Shown piece after piece: positions 11,725 through 23,400 of a stretch of 64,000 bases of DNA (position 1 is the first letter of the stretch; the number at the start of each line of letters is the position of its first letter). The position numbers and the translations under genes are program-made. The notes below the pieces were generated by a model, which did no database searches, was not told where the DNA came from, and saw only the letters and a list, made by a program, of their open reading frames with translations. The DNA is from Brachionus manjavacas. Lineage: Eukaryota; Rotifera; Eurotatoria; Ploima; Brachionidae. Where the stretch lies: NCBI GenBank assembly GCA_019054805.1, contig JAHQIY010000010.1, positions 1,719,501 to 1,783,500 of the forward strand, given 5' to 3'.

Positions 11725-14620
11725 TACAAAATATTCTTTTTTAAAATGAAATTCAAATTTTACATTAGAATTAAATTTAAATTAAATTTTTTTCATTTGA
11801 ATTTAAAAATTTTGTAAAATAAATCAAATTGATCGAATAATTTACACGCTCTTTTGTAAATTAAGTTTATATTATTAAATACAGACATTTTAAAATGATT
11901 AAAAGTTAAATTGATTTTTTCAACTACAAAATAATTAATTAATTTTGGAAAAAAATAAGAAATTGTAATTTCATCAAATTTTGATCTAGCACCATTTTTT
12001 ACCGAATTCCGAAAATTCCATTTTATTTTTCTTTAATAATTTGTTTGAAGTTGATCTTTTAAGATTTTAGGTGCATTAATAAATTTCATAATTTTAAATC
12101 AAAAAGTTAAAAATTTTGATAAAAACGATGCAAAGGAAAATAATAATATCTTTGTTTAAGCCCATAAAATATATGAATTATTTGCTAAGTATTGTGAAAT
12201 GAAAAATTGTCAGAGTGTTGGTTGAAGAATGGGTGTTTAGGTGTTAAAAAAACCACTGATCGAACTGCACCAGCTTTTGGCTTACTTATACTTAAGTGTC
12301 AGAGTATACTCTCTATTTAGCAGAAGCTATTGCGATTATTTAATCGATCTATCTAGTTATGTAACCAAAATTACTTTTTAACTAGTCTTTACATAATCTT
12401 TAGATTATTCATTTTGCTTTTGTGAACTAACACCTCAAGTGTTTCTATTAATCGTTTTGAATTAATGGGAAAAAATTAGGCAGAAATTCATAAGGGCTTT
12501 TAAAGCTCAATTCTACAATCGAGTCTACAATTTTTCGCCAATTTTTTTTTTGCAAGTTTTTAATTTAATATTAAAATAAAAATAAAATATTTTTTTTGAT
12601 TAAAAATTTATTTAAAAAATTAAGGCTCAGCAAATGCTTCAAATTGTTTTAGGGTTTGATTTTCGACCTTAAATTAGTAATCCGCATATGCGAAAGCCCC
12701 AGATTTAAGAAATGATTAAGAATTAATATATTTCTTGTATCAAGACCCCCGGAAAACTAACTTTTCATTTTTGTCATCAATCCTTTTTTTTGATTTTCTG
12801 AAATTTCCTATTTGATATTTTTATCTTCCAAAAAATATTATGTAATTTAAGTTTTTTGATAAAAGTCTTTACTTTTGTTTTTTTTAATTAATTTCAAAGG
12901 TCAACAATTATTCCAGCTCAAGTGATTTTTTTTATTTTCAAATTCTTAAATATAAATTATAATTTTTTGAAAAAAATTGAATATTTTTTTAATTATTTTT
13001 AAGTTTTTACTCAAATAAATTGATAACAAAGAATTGAAGAAAAATTTTCTAATAAAAATGCTCGAATTGATGGCCACAATTCTCAAACCAATAAACAAGT
13101 TAAATAATTATCTTTTACTATTCTAGTGGCTATCATTTATCTAATGAAGTATTTATTTTTCACCAAATATTTACATTAACATCAAGTCTTTAAAGATAAG
13201 GTCACGCAGATTTTTAGAAAAGATAATTTATTGTTAAAATTAAATAAATCTTTTTTGATTGATTAGATTTTCTTCTAAATAAAAAAGACACATCATTACA
13301 TTCAAATACAAAATATAAAACAAGAAAATTGATTCATTTTTTATGCATTCAAATTGCGTTTTTTTTAATTCTGGTTATGATTGTAAGGGGTCAGAATGGG
13401 AAGAGTTTGGAATCAGAATTATCAACAAAAAGTTTTTTAGCTTCGCGGGTAATTAAGTCAAGTTTGAGACAAATGTCAATACTCGAATCTAAACACTAAA
13501 AAAAACAAAATTTTAAAATAAGTAAACAAACATTAAAAAATTGTACTTGAAAAATATATCAAAATTTTTTCTTTTATTTTAAATTATATTTGCTAGTAAG
13601 ATTAAAAAATTAAAAAAAATATATAAAAATTTTTAGCTTGAATAAAAGAGTTTCTTTGTATTTAATTTAATTTTTTTAATAGTTTAGATATAAAACTTTT
13701 TGTGACCAAACAGTTTGCTCTTCTGCGAAAAGAAAATTAAATTTAATTGTAAAAATTTTATTTTTTAATTTTATTTTTTAATAATTATATTAGAAAAGAA
13801 AATTTAACTATTGTTTTAGATATTTTTTTTAATCAAAGACAACTCACGGAGTATTTAAAAAAAATTTCAGAAATTTTAGTTCACTGCGTGGCCTGATGTT
13901 AGAGAATGTTTCCGTCAGCTTCCAAGATATTTTGAAAAACATATTTATTTAATATATAATTAAAAATAAGAGGAATATAAATTTCTGAGTTTGATTTTAG
14001 TTTATTAGAAATAAAGTGGAAATTAATTTCCAGGCAATTTATTGTAAATTTTATAATTCAAAATTTTAATTTTTTTCTTAATGCCTCGGCTGAAAAGGAT
14101 ATCTTTGATATTTTTTAAACTGCCGAAGTCTCAGGATATGTCGAAAAATATTTCATAGTTTTTTATCTTATTGTCCTTTTTTAATGGGTTCACCATTTAA
14201 TTGTGCAAAGTTTTCATTTTTTTCATTAAAATCAACTTAATTAGCGCATAACTTAATTTAAATATTTTGCATTTTTTTTCTAAAGCTAAGCTGAAAAGAA
14301 GGACTTGTTCAATTCTGTACAGATCGAAGGCTTCCTTCAATCATTTAAATAAATAAAATTAATTTTTACCGCTTTCATCGCTTGACCTTTTTCAAGTGTT
14401 TTTAAATTAAACTATTTCGATCATGTGACATATTTTCAACTCTATTATATGACCCATTTTACATTAAATTTTTTTTTCAAAATTACATTAGCGTTAATAA
14501 AATTTTTTTGAAATTTATGTATACTCTACCAGTTAATTATTAATAATACTAAATATGGCAATTAAAACAATAAAATTTTTTTTAATCAATTTGTTAGTTA
14601 AGGTTTAAACAATATTATAA
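11725..14620. other. AT-rich stretch, no gene seen
   Basis: No supported gene. There are occasional moderately GC-rich words (12230-12300, 13380-13500) without open frames. Confidence 0.4.
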
Positions 14621-14628
14621 CACTTATA

Positions 14629-14735
14629 GTAGTAGTAGTAGTAGTATTGAAAGCTGTGACACAGGCGAACCTGTGTGAACGTAGTTTATAAGGCTACATT
14701 ATATCAGCTAAATCCTTATCTGCTATGCCAATTAC
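14629..14735 (-). repeat. Retroelement 3' end with ACT-triplet tail (family G)
   Basis: An (AGT)n run at 14629-14646 is followed by a GC-richer core containing CACAGGCGAACCTGTGTG (a hairpin), GTTTATAAGGCT and CTTATCTG. The copy at 16998-17110 shares TTTATAAGGCTG and CTTATCTG downstream of an AGT run. This is the pattern of a minus-strand non-LTR 3' end with an (ACT)n tail. Confidence 0.5.
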
Positions 14736-14739
14736 TAAA

Positions 14740-15320
14740 CCTGATATACCGATTATTTTATTAAAACAAATCAATAATTACTAATTAATTACAAAAGAAT
14801 GCATTGTTTTTAAATTTTATTCCTATTCACTAAATCTTCCAAAATTTAATTAAATTTGAGAAAAAAATTTTTTTTTGGTTTTATTTTTTTACATATATGG
14901 CAAAAATTATCTAATTAATAAAATTATTATATTTTTTTATTTACGAGGTGATGCAGTAAAATTAGACTTTTTGGTGAATTTTTTCCATGATAGTTTAAAA
15001 TAGAAAACAAAGTAGACTCGTGATTAATTTCTTTTAAGTTAAATTACACACTTATAGTCATTTGGCTGATAAAAAGGATTATCAAACAAATGTTCGTAGT
15101 GCGACTGGGCTGATTAGAATTTATTTAACAGAAGCAGTAAAGTAAGCATTTGCATTACTCCAGGTGTTTGAGGAAGAAAAATCTAAATAATGATAAAATT
15201 TAGGTATTATTATTATTATTTATTTATTAAAATTTAATTCCCATGAATTTAAAAAAAGCAAAAAAAATTCAAATATAAAAAATGTACTATAAAAAATTGA
15301 ATAAGAAAAAAATTCCATTC
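14740..15320. other. AT-rich stretch, no gene seen
   Basis: (ATT)n and (TTTA)n microsatellites near 15200-15230. No coding feature is supported. Confidence 0.4.
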
Positions 15321-15324
15321 AAGC

Positions 15325-15430
15325 CGATCAATTTATTTATTCATTTATTTTTAATGTTTTTTTAGGAAATCCTCAGGCCACTCAGAATGGATCATAGTCC
15401 TTCTTTTTAGCCTAGCGTTTGAAATGTAGA
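15325..15430 (-). repeat. LINE 3' tail, family A'
   Basis: A TTTATTTA-rich run, then CTCAGAATGGATCATAGTCC, CTTCTTTTTAGCCTAGCG. The same core follows TTTATTTA runs at 19218, 27600 and 28400. On the minus strand this is a 3'UTR that ends in an AAATAAAT tail. Confidence 0.55.
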
Positions 15431-15884
15431 ACTAATTATTAAAAATAATAATAATAACCATCTATGGTAGCTAATTGCGCAAAAATCGAGAGATAAATTA
15501 AGGAACTACAATAAAAGTTACAGAGACGAAACTGAGGTACAAGACGAATACGAGAGATTATCCAGATTGATGAGTTAAGTAGATTTAAAGTAATTCAAAA
15601 AATTTGTCATTAATAAGAAATAAAAAATAAATTAAATAATGGTACAATAGTATAAAAAACTAATAAGAGATGAGTAATTGCATATATAGGTACAATTGAT
15701 TAAGAAAAAAGAATTTATAGAGACATTACAGATATTACATTAGATTATAAAGAACATTACAGGTAAGGAAAAAGATAAATAAAAAGGAAAAACTTTACGA
15801 GTATAGAATGATTATAACAAGGTAATATAATGCAAATTTAATGAATTGAGAGTAAGAAGTATAAAGTTGATAGGTAAAAGTTAT

Positions 15885-16560
15885 TTATTTATTTATTTAT
15901 TGAATTGAATTAACCTTCTTTAAGGAGAAGTAAAAAAAAAAATATATAAAAAGATTTTTTGTGTTTTTTTAAAAATGAAAAATTATTACCTAAAAATAAA
16001 ATTACAAAAAATAAAAAAGGAACATTAGTTCGAAAATAGAAAAAGGCATGAAAGTTAGAAAGCAAGATAATTTGGACCAAAATTCATGAATTTCTTTTAT
16101 TTTGAATTAGCTCGTTTAGGAGAGTTCTGAAATGTTTTAATTTTAAATTGCATAGACATAACCAAATTGAATCAGATATACCATCATTAGAAATCAGATT
16201 AATCTTAAGATTTTCTTTAAGTTGGTTTGTATTTAGTGTAATTTTTGAGGTTTCAATTTTAAAGTACTTGGAAATAAGTACTAAGTCGGAGGAAAAAGAT
16301 TTATTAGAGGGGGGGGTCATTAAGCATATATTTTAAAAATTGTGATGATAGATAATTATATTTAATTGTAACAATAAAAGTTAGTTTTGAAAATAGATAA
16401 AGTTCATCAAAGTTGAAAACTTTCAGTACTTTTAAGACTCGTGACATGTGACAATAGGCTTTTAAACCAAACATTTGTCTAATTAAGTTGTTTTGTAATT
16501 TATTTATTGAATCCTTTGTGGTCGAATTAAGAGTGAGAGCCTCAAGTTAGGTTTTATGAT
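15885..16560 (-). pseudogene. LINE C-terminal remnant (family E)
   Basis: On the minus strand, 16550-16340 reads INKLQNNLIRQMFGLK, then CHMSRVLKVLKVFNFDELY, LFSKLTFIVTIKYNYLS. This is the style of the region downstream of the RT domain in non-LTR proteins. A further open stretch (16320-16084, 78 codons) leads into a 3'UTR and a TTTATTTATTTATT tail at 15885-15900, preceded by CCTTCTTTAAGGAG, a small hairpin. A G-run at 16308 coincides with a break between the two coding pieces. It is a truncated, frameshifted copy. Confidence 0.55.
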
Positions 16561-16564
16561 TTCT

Positions 16565-16995
16565 AACTATTTCGATTAATTACTAACTATTCAAACCACC
16601 AAACCAATATATTTAATTTATACACTCTTTTTATCTTATACTGAAATTAACCCTTAGGAGATCATTTCTAAAGCTTGTATTGATAAAAAACCTCCATTTT
16701 TTGTTCCATAGAGGCGACGATTTTATTTGATATAATGAATTTAACTGAGTCTACAGCACCAATATAAATTCAATTAAGGATTTAACAAGATTAGGAGGAA
16801 AGTCGAAGCAATTAATTTTCCAAGACTCATTTAGGTACAAAAAGATGTGCTGTTTGTATTATTTACTGTATGAGTTCTTGTAAAAAAAATATTACTCTAC
16901 ATATTGGGGCTAAAAATATTTCTCATTATTTGTTCTAAAAAAATATATAATGATTGGAAAAAATTTGTCTCACTGACTCAATGCTAATCCAGCAA
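16565..16995. other. AT-rich stretch, no gene seen
   Basis: May be the upstream continuation of the minus-strand LINE remnant, but no motif is readable. Confidence 0.3.
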
Positions 16996-16997
16996 TT

Positions 16998-17110
16998 AGT
17001 AGTAGATGCACAAGTGGCAGCTGTCACACATGCAAGTGCGCATATTTTTGTTCTTAGCTCTAAAGTGCAGTTTATAAGGCTGTTTCAAATCAGCTGGTGT
17101 CTTATCTGAC
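16998..17110 (-). repeat. Retroelement 3' end with AGT triplets (family G)
   Basis: AGTAGTAG, then a core with the interrupted hairpin CAGCTGTCACACATGCAAG, then CAGTTTATAAGGCTG and GTGTCTTATCTGAC. It shares these words with 14629-14735. Confidence 0.45.
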
Positions 17111-17220
17111 TTTTTTTAAAATTTTAGTTTAATATACTGATGTGCTCAATCGGTCTGCTTGAAAATTTTTCAAAATTAAGGTTAAATCATAATTTAAATT
17201 TTTTTAAGAGTTTTAAATTG

Positions 17221-17725
17221 AAAACGTATTATTGAACGGCAGGGTGAATTTTAGAACAAAGAACAAAAACAAAAATTTTAAAATGAAATGGCTTTTTTAC
17301 TGTAAGTCTAAAAATTGTTCTAAATAATGAATAAGCTGAAACAAACTTTATACCACCAAAATTAAGTCTGTGCAAATATTCTGCTATTTAATTTTAATGA
17401 TTTTCTGATAAACTTAATGCTTTGAGACTTAATTTTGTTGGTATAAAGTTTGCAACAGCTGATTCATTTTGTAGACCATTTTTAGACTCAAAGTAAAATA
17501 GTTGTTTCTGTTATGTTTATATTAGTACCCTTGGGCCCGTATATCCGATCTTGTCGTAAGACGTATTGGAGCAGCTATTTAAGCTCCTTGTTAAATTAAA
17601 CGCTCAAGGTTTAGTTAATCAACTTTCCAGTGATATCGACAAAAATGTCGCTATATCACAGTTTCATTTTAAAATTATGGTTTTTGTTCCTTGTTCCAAA
17701 ATTCGCCTTGCCTTATTACATCGCA
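17221..17725. mobile_element. Interrupted fold-back element
   Basis: The left arm contains CAAACTTTATACCACCAAAA and the right arm TTTTGTTGGTATAAAGTTTG (about 17440). The outer left segments GAATTTTAGAACAAAGAACA and AAATGAAATGG are matched on the right by GTTCCTTGTTCCAAAATTC and CAGTTTCATTTTAAAA near 17660-17705. The right arm is interrupted by about 130 bp (17514-17650) containing GGGCCCGTATATCCG and a GTGATATCGAC/GTCGCTATATCAC hairpin. This looks like a palindromic MITE that took a later insertion. Confidence 0.6.
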
Positions 17726-17992
17726 GTTTTACGCTAATTTAAACAAAAAAAATTTATTTTTCTTTCTCATATGAATGCTGCTCTAAAATAAATTATTTAT
17801 TAGATTCAATTAAATTTACAAATATTACTCTTAGGTAACAAAATTATCGTAGTTTATTTTTAATACAAATATAGGAAAAAAACTACTTAATAGTCGATTT
17901 TTTTTAATTCAAAATAAATGAAAAAATATGGTCTATTTAAGCGAAATAATTTTTTAGAAAATTTTTTTTTTTTAAATAGTTAGAAGATGAAG

Positions 17993-18639
17993 TGACATCT
18001 CATAGAAAGCAATATTCATAGAATGTAAACTCATAGAAGACAAAAATCATAGAATGATGTTTTCATTGAAAGAATTCTCATAGAATTAAACTCGTAGTTT
18101 TTTTTTCATAGAATATTTCTCTTTTATGATTTTCTCACTTCAAATATATCAAACACTTGAAATTGTAAAATGAATTTGAACTCATCAATTATTAATAGGC
18201 TTAGATCAAACAAAATCTATAATGTTAGTAACTTAGCAGCATCTAAGTTAAAAATAAAATCAAAGAACATGGTAGTAGGCGATTTTCAATCAGTCGTCGA
18301 ACAACTTTGTTTTAAAGAACCTGTAGAAACTTGTGATTTATACAAGTATTATACAAGTGAAAATATGAGTTTGTTTTTGGGTGGATTGGCTAATTTGATC
18401 AATGATAAAGTCTATAACATCAATAAGTCGAGAAAAAAAATTGTTGCTTAGTTGTAAAAATTAGATAATTGATAAACATTTTATTTTATTTTTTTATTAA
18501 TTAATCAATTGACTTTAAATTAATTCTATGTAATTTTATTCTATGACAATCTTTTCTATGAATAATTAATAAAGGTATTCTATCAATTATTTTTCTATGA
18601 CTTAAGTTTTCTATGAAAAAAAAATTCTATAAATTGTCA
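17993..18639 (+). mobile_element. Iteron-ended small element (TCATAGAA arrays)
   Basis: The left side (18000-18115) has six exact TCATAGAA octamers plus degenerate ones, all in one orientation. The right side (18520-18630) has TTCTATGA four times exactly plus variants (TTCTATGT, TTCTATCA, TTCTATAA), the inverse orientation. The outermost words TGACATCTCATAGAA and TTCTATAAATTGTCA form an imperfect terminal inverted repeat. A single plus-strand ORF lies between. Architecture matches the MULE-derived loci at 30.4, 32.2 and 39.0 kb, but no transposase motif was recognised here. No clear target-site duplication was found. Confidence 0.65.
18170..18451 (+). CDS. 93-aa ORF carried by the iteron-ended element, unknown function
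   Basis: I do not recognise this protein. It begins MNLNSSIINRLRSN, is lysine/asparagine-rich in its N-terminal third, and has a more ordered middle (VVGDFQSVVEQLCFKEPVET) with two cysteines. A hydrophobic stretch (MSLFLGGLANLI) sits near residues 66-77. No signal peptide, transmembrane helix or zinc-finger spacing is evident. The ATG at 18170 is the first in the frame. The ORF sits centrally between the two inverted TCATAGAA arrays, so it is either a transposition or accessory protein, a transposase fragment, or captured host sequence. Codon use is AT-biased like the surroundings. Confidence 0.45.
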   Translation: MNLNSSIINRLRSNKIYNVSNLAASKLKIKSKNMVVGDFQSVVEQLCFKEPVETCDLYKYYTSENMSLFLGGLANLINDKVYNINKSRKKIVA

Positions 18640-18649
18640 ATTCCTCAGT

Positions 18650-19115
18650 TAGAAATTATTTTAGTAATTTTTTTTCGATTTTTATTCTAATTAGAAAACA
18701 ACTTACTAAAAATTAGTTGATAAAACTTGACTTAAATTAAATTTTAAAGATTGACCCATTATGAAAATAAATAAAATTTAAATAGAAACAAATAAAATTT
18801 AAAATATGAGTTAATGAAAAAGTTGAAATTAATTCTTGTGTTTTTTGAAAAATTTTATTCAGAGAAAAAAGGCTATATTTTAGTACCCATGTACAAATTG
18901 TTACATAGCATACAATAAAAAACTCTTTAAATTAGAACATAAAATTTTAGATAAAGGTAAAAAATATTATCGCACGGGAATAAAAAATTGTTAGCGTTTA
19001 GTAAAAAATACAAGTTTGAAGTTAAAAATTTAAAAATGATAATTTAAAGCTGGCAACTTTAAAATGTTGCTTTAATGCATCTGAATTTTTAGTCTAAACG
19101 CTTACAGTGTATAAA
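18650..19115. other. AT-rich stretch, no gene seen
   Basis: No supported feature. Confidence 0.4.
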
Positions 19116-19119
19116 TCAT

Positions 19120-19610
19120 CATTATTTATTTATTTGTTTTATCTGTACCGAGCTAAAGCTCCTTCAAAATAAAAATATAAAGAAAAATACGTTAAGAGTA
19201 AAATAAATTATAAAAGACAATTTTTTTTATTTATTTATTTATTTGAATAGTTTAGGGAATGCCCCAGAATGGATCAGAGTCCTTCTTATCAGACTAGCGT
19301 TCGAATAAAAACATAAAAAATTAAAAAGAAAAAAGTCTAAGAATAAATAAGTGAAAATAAAAATTGACTAGACTTTGCGAAACAATGAAATAATTGCATA
19401 TTTATCTTCGGATGTCCTGTAAAATAAAATTGAACTTTCCAAAAAGTGTAAAAATTTTTGATTCGAATCAAGTGCAGTGGAAAAGTAGACTAAACGAGGT
19501 GTAAAATGTTCAATTATTGATCAGTTTAGGAAAAAAAGAAGAAATAGCAAGATAGTAATTACACAATGGAGTCGGGTATTCGAATGATGAAATATGCATT
19601 AATTAAAAGT
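19120..19610 (-). pseudogene. LINE family A 3' part, interrupted by a nested tail
   Basis: The family A tail (TACCGAGCTAAAGCTCCTTC) is at 19145-19165. Coding relic YPTPLCN, then YYLAISS, is readable on the minus strand at about 19586-19542. It aligns with YPTPLCNCYLAISS at the C-terminus of the 47 kb copy. Between them, 19218-19325 is a family A' tail, evidently a later insertion. The rest of the element is missing. Confidence 0.55.
19218..19325 (-). repeat. LINE 3' tail, family A', nested
   Basis: TTTATTTATTTATTTG, then GGGAATGCCCCAGAATGG (with a GGGAATGCCC palindrome), CCTTCTTATCAGACTAGCG. It matches the copy at 15325. Confidence 0.55.
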
Positions 19611-19614
19611 AAAA

Positions 19615-20476
19615 AAGCTTAATTTCAAAATTTGAGGAAAAAAAAATTTTTTTCAGAAAATTTCATTTTATTAGATGGAATTTAAAATAAAAAAGAAAAT
19701 TTTTTTTTGTTGAAAATTTGAAATTTAGCCAAATAGTTAAGACTTTTTAATGATGAGCATGATTTTTGAGTGTTCATTTGAGGGACTCATGATCGTACCA
19801 TGATTTTCTTTTCGGATAAAATTTTTAAAATAACAAAAAATATTAAAAAATTAAGGGACATGAAATTAGGTGAATTCTACCTGCTACTATTCAAATACCA
19901 AAACAAAAATTAGCTAATGTAACAGCTTTGTTGTGCATGCTATTTTAAAGACTTAAAAAATTTTGAGCATTTTGAATGAACTGGTGATTATTGAATAGAT
20001 CCTGAAAATAAGTTGACACAAAGAAACTAATAAAATTTAATAAAAAAAAAAAAAAACTAAAGACAATGAAGATCATAAATCAACTTTGTAATTGACACAA
20101 AGATTACTGTATTGATTAGGCAGAGCATGTAATTATGACACGTTCATAAATATTTAGCCTAAACAAGCCATGTTTATTCAGTTTAATCTTATCTAATATT
20201 TAGTATGTCCTTAGGCGACAAAGACCCACGCCTGTATTTAGTTTAAATACTAGACGATTGTGATCACACTACATCCAGCCTTTCTTTTATTCGGTGCTTC
20301 TATCTCAATTTTCTAAATCACAAAACCAAACCTTGTTCTTTCAAATTGATCTCAATTAGCCGACTTTTCACAATCTCCCAATCCCCTGCCTCCCAACACC
20401 CCCCACTCTCCCAAGCCTCGTTCATAAAATTTAGCTTAAATACCCAACTTTATCTTGACTTTAGATACTGAAAACA
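19615..20476 (+). promoter_or_regulatory. 5' flank and probable 5'UTR of the adhesion gene
   Basis: AT-rich up to about 20200, then composition shifts: 20220-20476 is richer in C (for example CCCCTGCCTCCCAACACCCC at about 20381) and merges into the coding exon. This is consistent with a transcribed leader. A clear core promoter cannot be named by eye. The start ATG at 20477 is preceded by GAAAACA, an acceptable A-rich metazoan context. Confidence 0.4.
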
Positions 20477-23400
20477 ATGATAAGCCTATTACTCATTTTA
20501 ACTTTGTGCGACCAAGTTTTGCTCGGCGCTGTGACCCAACTAGTCGTGTTGCCCAGGCCCTACCAGGACAACAAAGTCAAAGCGGTCATAGACGAGCGCT
20601 TTTTTCTCACCTGTTTCTCACCAAGTGCCCACAAGACAAACGGACTGAAGTGGCTGTCGCCAAGCGGTCACGCCATCTCCAGCGACTTCACCCAACGCCT
20701 CTACACCAATGTCAACAACGAACAGTTCATGCTTCACTTTGAAAAGCTGGAGCCGACCGACGCCGGCACCTACACGTGCCAGGGTGTTCACAATGGCCTC
20801 ACCGAACAAGTCAAAGTAGAGCTGACGCTCGAGAAGCGAATTTCTTTTGACAACACCAAACGCGAGCAGTTCATCAACGCGGGCATCGATCAACTAGTCG
20901 AGTGTCGAGCTAGTTCCATACCGGGGCCCGAAATAGCCTGGTTCCGCAATGGCATAAACACAAATTTGAAAAACAGCCACAAATATCAAATAACCAACGA
21001 TGGTCTGGTGATCAAAAATGTTCAGGTGGAAGACGAAGGCGTCTATTTGTGCCAGGCATCGGTTAGCTCGACTGGCGAGATCAAGCGAGCTCAGATTCAT
21101 GTTCAAGTGATGCACAAGCCAGTATGGGATGTTAAGCCAGTGGATACGGACGGTGTCAATGGCCAGGATTTGGTGATCAAGTGCAAAGCAAGTGCTAAGC
21201 CAGTGGCCAAGTATGCATGGTACAGGAACGGCATTGTGCTGGCCGGAGAGCGCTATGTAACCAGTGTAGATTCGCTGCGTATTGTTAAGTTGAATGTGAA
21301 CGACAGAGGCACGTATACGTGCGAGGCCGAGAACAATTCGGGCAAGATAAGCGCCAACTTTAGAGTGAATGTGCTGGTGGGGCCTGTGATTGCGCCGATG
21401 GAGTTGGTGAGAGTGTTGGAGGGCAAAGAAGCAGTGGTTAAGTGTATAGTGAGCGAAGCGTTTCCCAAAGCGCTCATTACTTGGAAGTATGCGGACACAT
21501 TGGAGAATATTAGTCCGTCAAGTGACAGCTCAGTGGAAATAGTGGATGATGCGAACGAGGCCGGCGATAATCTGGCCGGCAGCTGGTCCGAATTGAGAAT
21601 CAAGCCAGCTGATCGCAAGTACAACAGGAACTTGACATGTGTTGCGTCGAACAAGGCCCAAGTGACCGAAAGACAAGTTCGACTTGTTGTCGAGTATGTG
21701 CCCAAGCTTTTGATCAATTCGCAGAGCAAAGAGGTCTATTACAGTTGGTTGAGTGTGGACATGAGTGGCAGTTCGGGCAGCTCGTCTTCGCATGTGTCAA
21801 GAGGTGCTAGTGTTAAAATGACTTGTATTGCCAGTGGCGAGCCAATGCCCCAGATAACGTGGTTTTTTAAGAGCGAGCAAATAAAGCACGACAACGTCAA
21901 GTACGTGTTGCACAAAGACGAGTCTGGTGTGTCACAATTGGAAGTGATACCTGATAAAGAGTCAGATTTTGACACCTATCAATGCAAAGCCGAGAACCGA
22001 GCTGGTCACAGTTTCAGAAATATTGAGCTCAGAATGGCAACTAGTCCTAGGCTTGCGCCGTTGATGGTCTTGCAGTCGACCATGCCAGAATCGGTCAATT
22101 TTAAAGTCACCTTGTCTCAAGAGCCTGAATCGAACGGCGGTCTGCCAATACATACAGTCAAAGTACAATGGAGGTTTTTGAATTCGGACTGGTCAAATCA
22201 AAATGAGAACAACTTTCCAGTCAGCAGTCTTGAACACATGAGCATACATGTTGACGCATTGTTGCCTCATACCGAATATTTGTTCAGAGTAGCTGGTGTT
22301 AATAAAGTCGGTCAAGGTCAATGGTCTAAAGAGATCAAAATTAAAACACTGAATCGACGTCAGCCCGAGCCCATACGTGTTCTAAGCAAAGAAGACTGTT
22401 CCGCCTCGACCAGATGCTACATTGAATGGGCTGTTGATTCAAATGGTGGCTCGCCTGTGCGAGACTTTCTCATCAAATGGAGACGAGTAATTTATCTTTA
22501 TTTTATTTTCTCTTCTTTCTACTTCTTCTTCTTCTTTTAACTCTGGTTGTTTAGTCAAGCATAATATTTCAATTAGATCTCTTATTTCTTAAGTAATTAT
22601 TTAGTCTCTTATAAATTATTGATCACCTAATTATCAATTAATATATAAAAATATTAAATTTTCCTAATTAGTTAATAATTAATAGACTTTTTTAAAATGT
22701 TCCCTTATTAAATAGTTATCTATTAATAAGTTTTTAAAATTAATACAAACAGGTAATAAAATTATATTTTCTAAATTAACGGCTAATTAATTATATTTTA
22801 GAAATTATTGATTAATTAGTTATCTAAAAATATAAAGTGATTATTATAATTAAATAGTTATCTATTAATAAGTTTTTACAATTTTTACCAACAGGTAAAA
22901 AATCATCGTTTCAAAATTAACAGTAAATTAATTATCTTTAATTATCAGTTAATTATCTAATAAAAGATAATGATTAATTAATATTTTATTAATTTTGAAT
23001 ATTCTATTTATTTTATAATTTGAATATTTTATTAATTTTTAACAAATTAATTATCTTATCTTTTATTAACTTTTTTCTTAAATAATTAATAATGTTGACT
23101 AACATATATATTTATCTATTAATAGATAATAATCATTAATAATTAATTAACTTTTCTTAATAAGTTAATAATAAATTACCTATTATCTATTATTAAGTTC
23201 TTAAAATTTTTATCTACAGGTAAAAATATTATCTTTTCTCAATTATTAACAAGTTAACTAAATTTTATAAAAAATTTTCCTAAATAACATTGTTATCTTT
23301 TCTTTATTAGTTAATTAATTGTCTATTATCTATTATTAAGTTTTAAAATTTTTTACAAGAAATAATATAATTTTTTTCAATTATTAACAAATTAAATTTA

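Noticed and set aside
20455..20742. A 95-codon plus-strand frame overlapping the start of the adhesion gene
   Set aside because: It is the +2 shadow of exon 1, has no motif, and the other frame continues for 670 codons.
20618..22168. Several minus-strand ORFs of up to 158 codons
   Set aside because: They lie wholly within the Ig/FN3 exon and show no motif; the plus-strand frame has clear Ig cysteines and a signal peptide.
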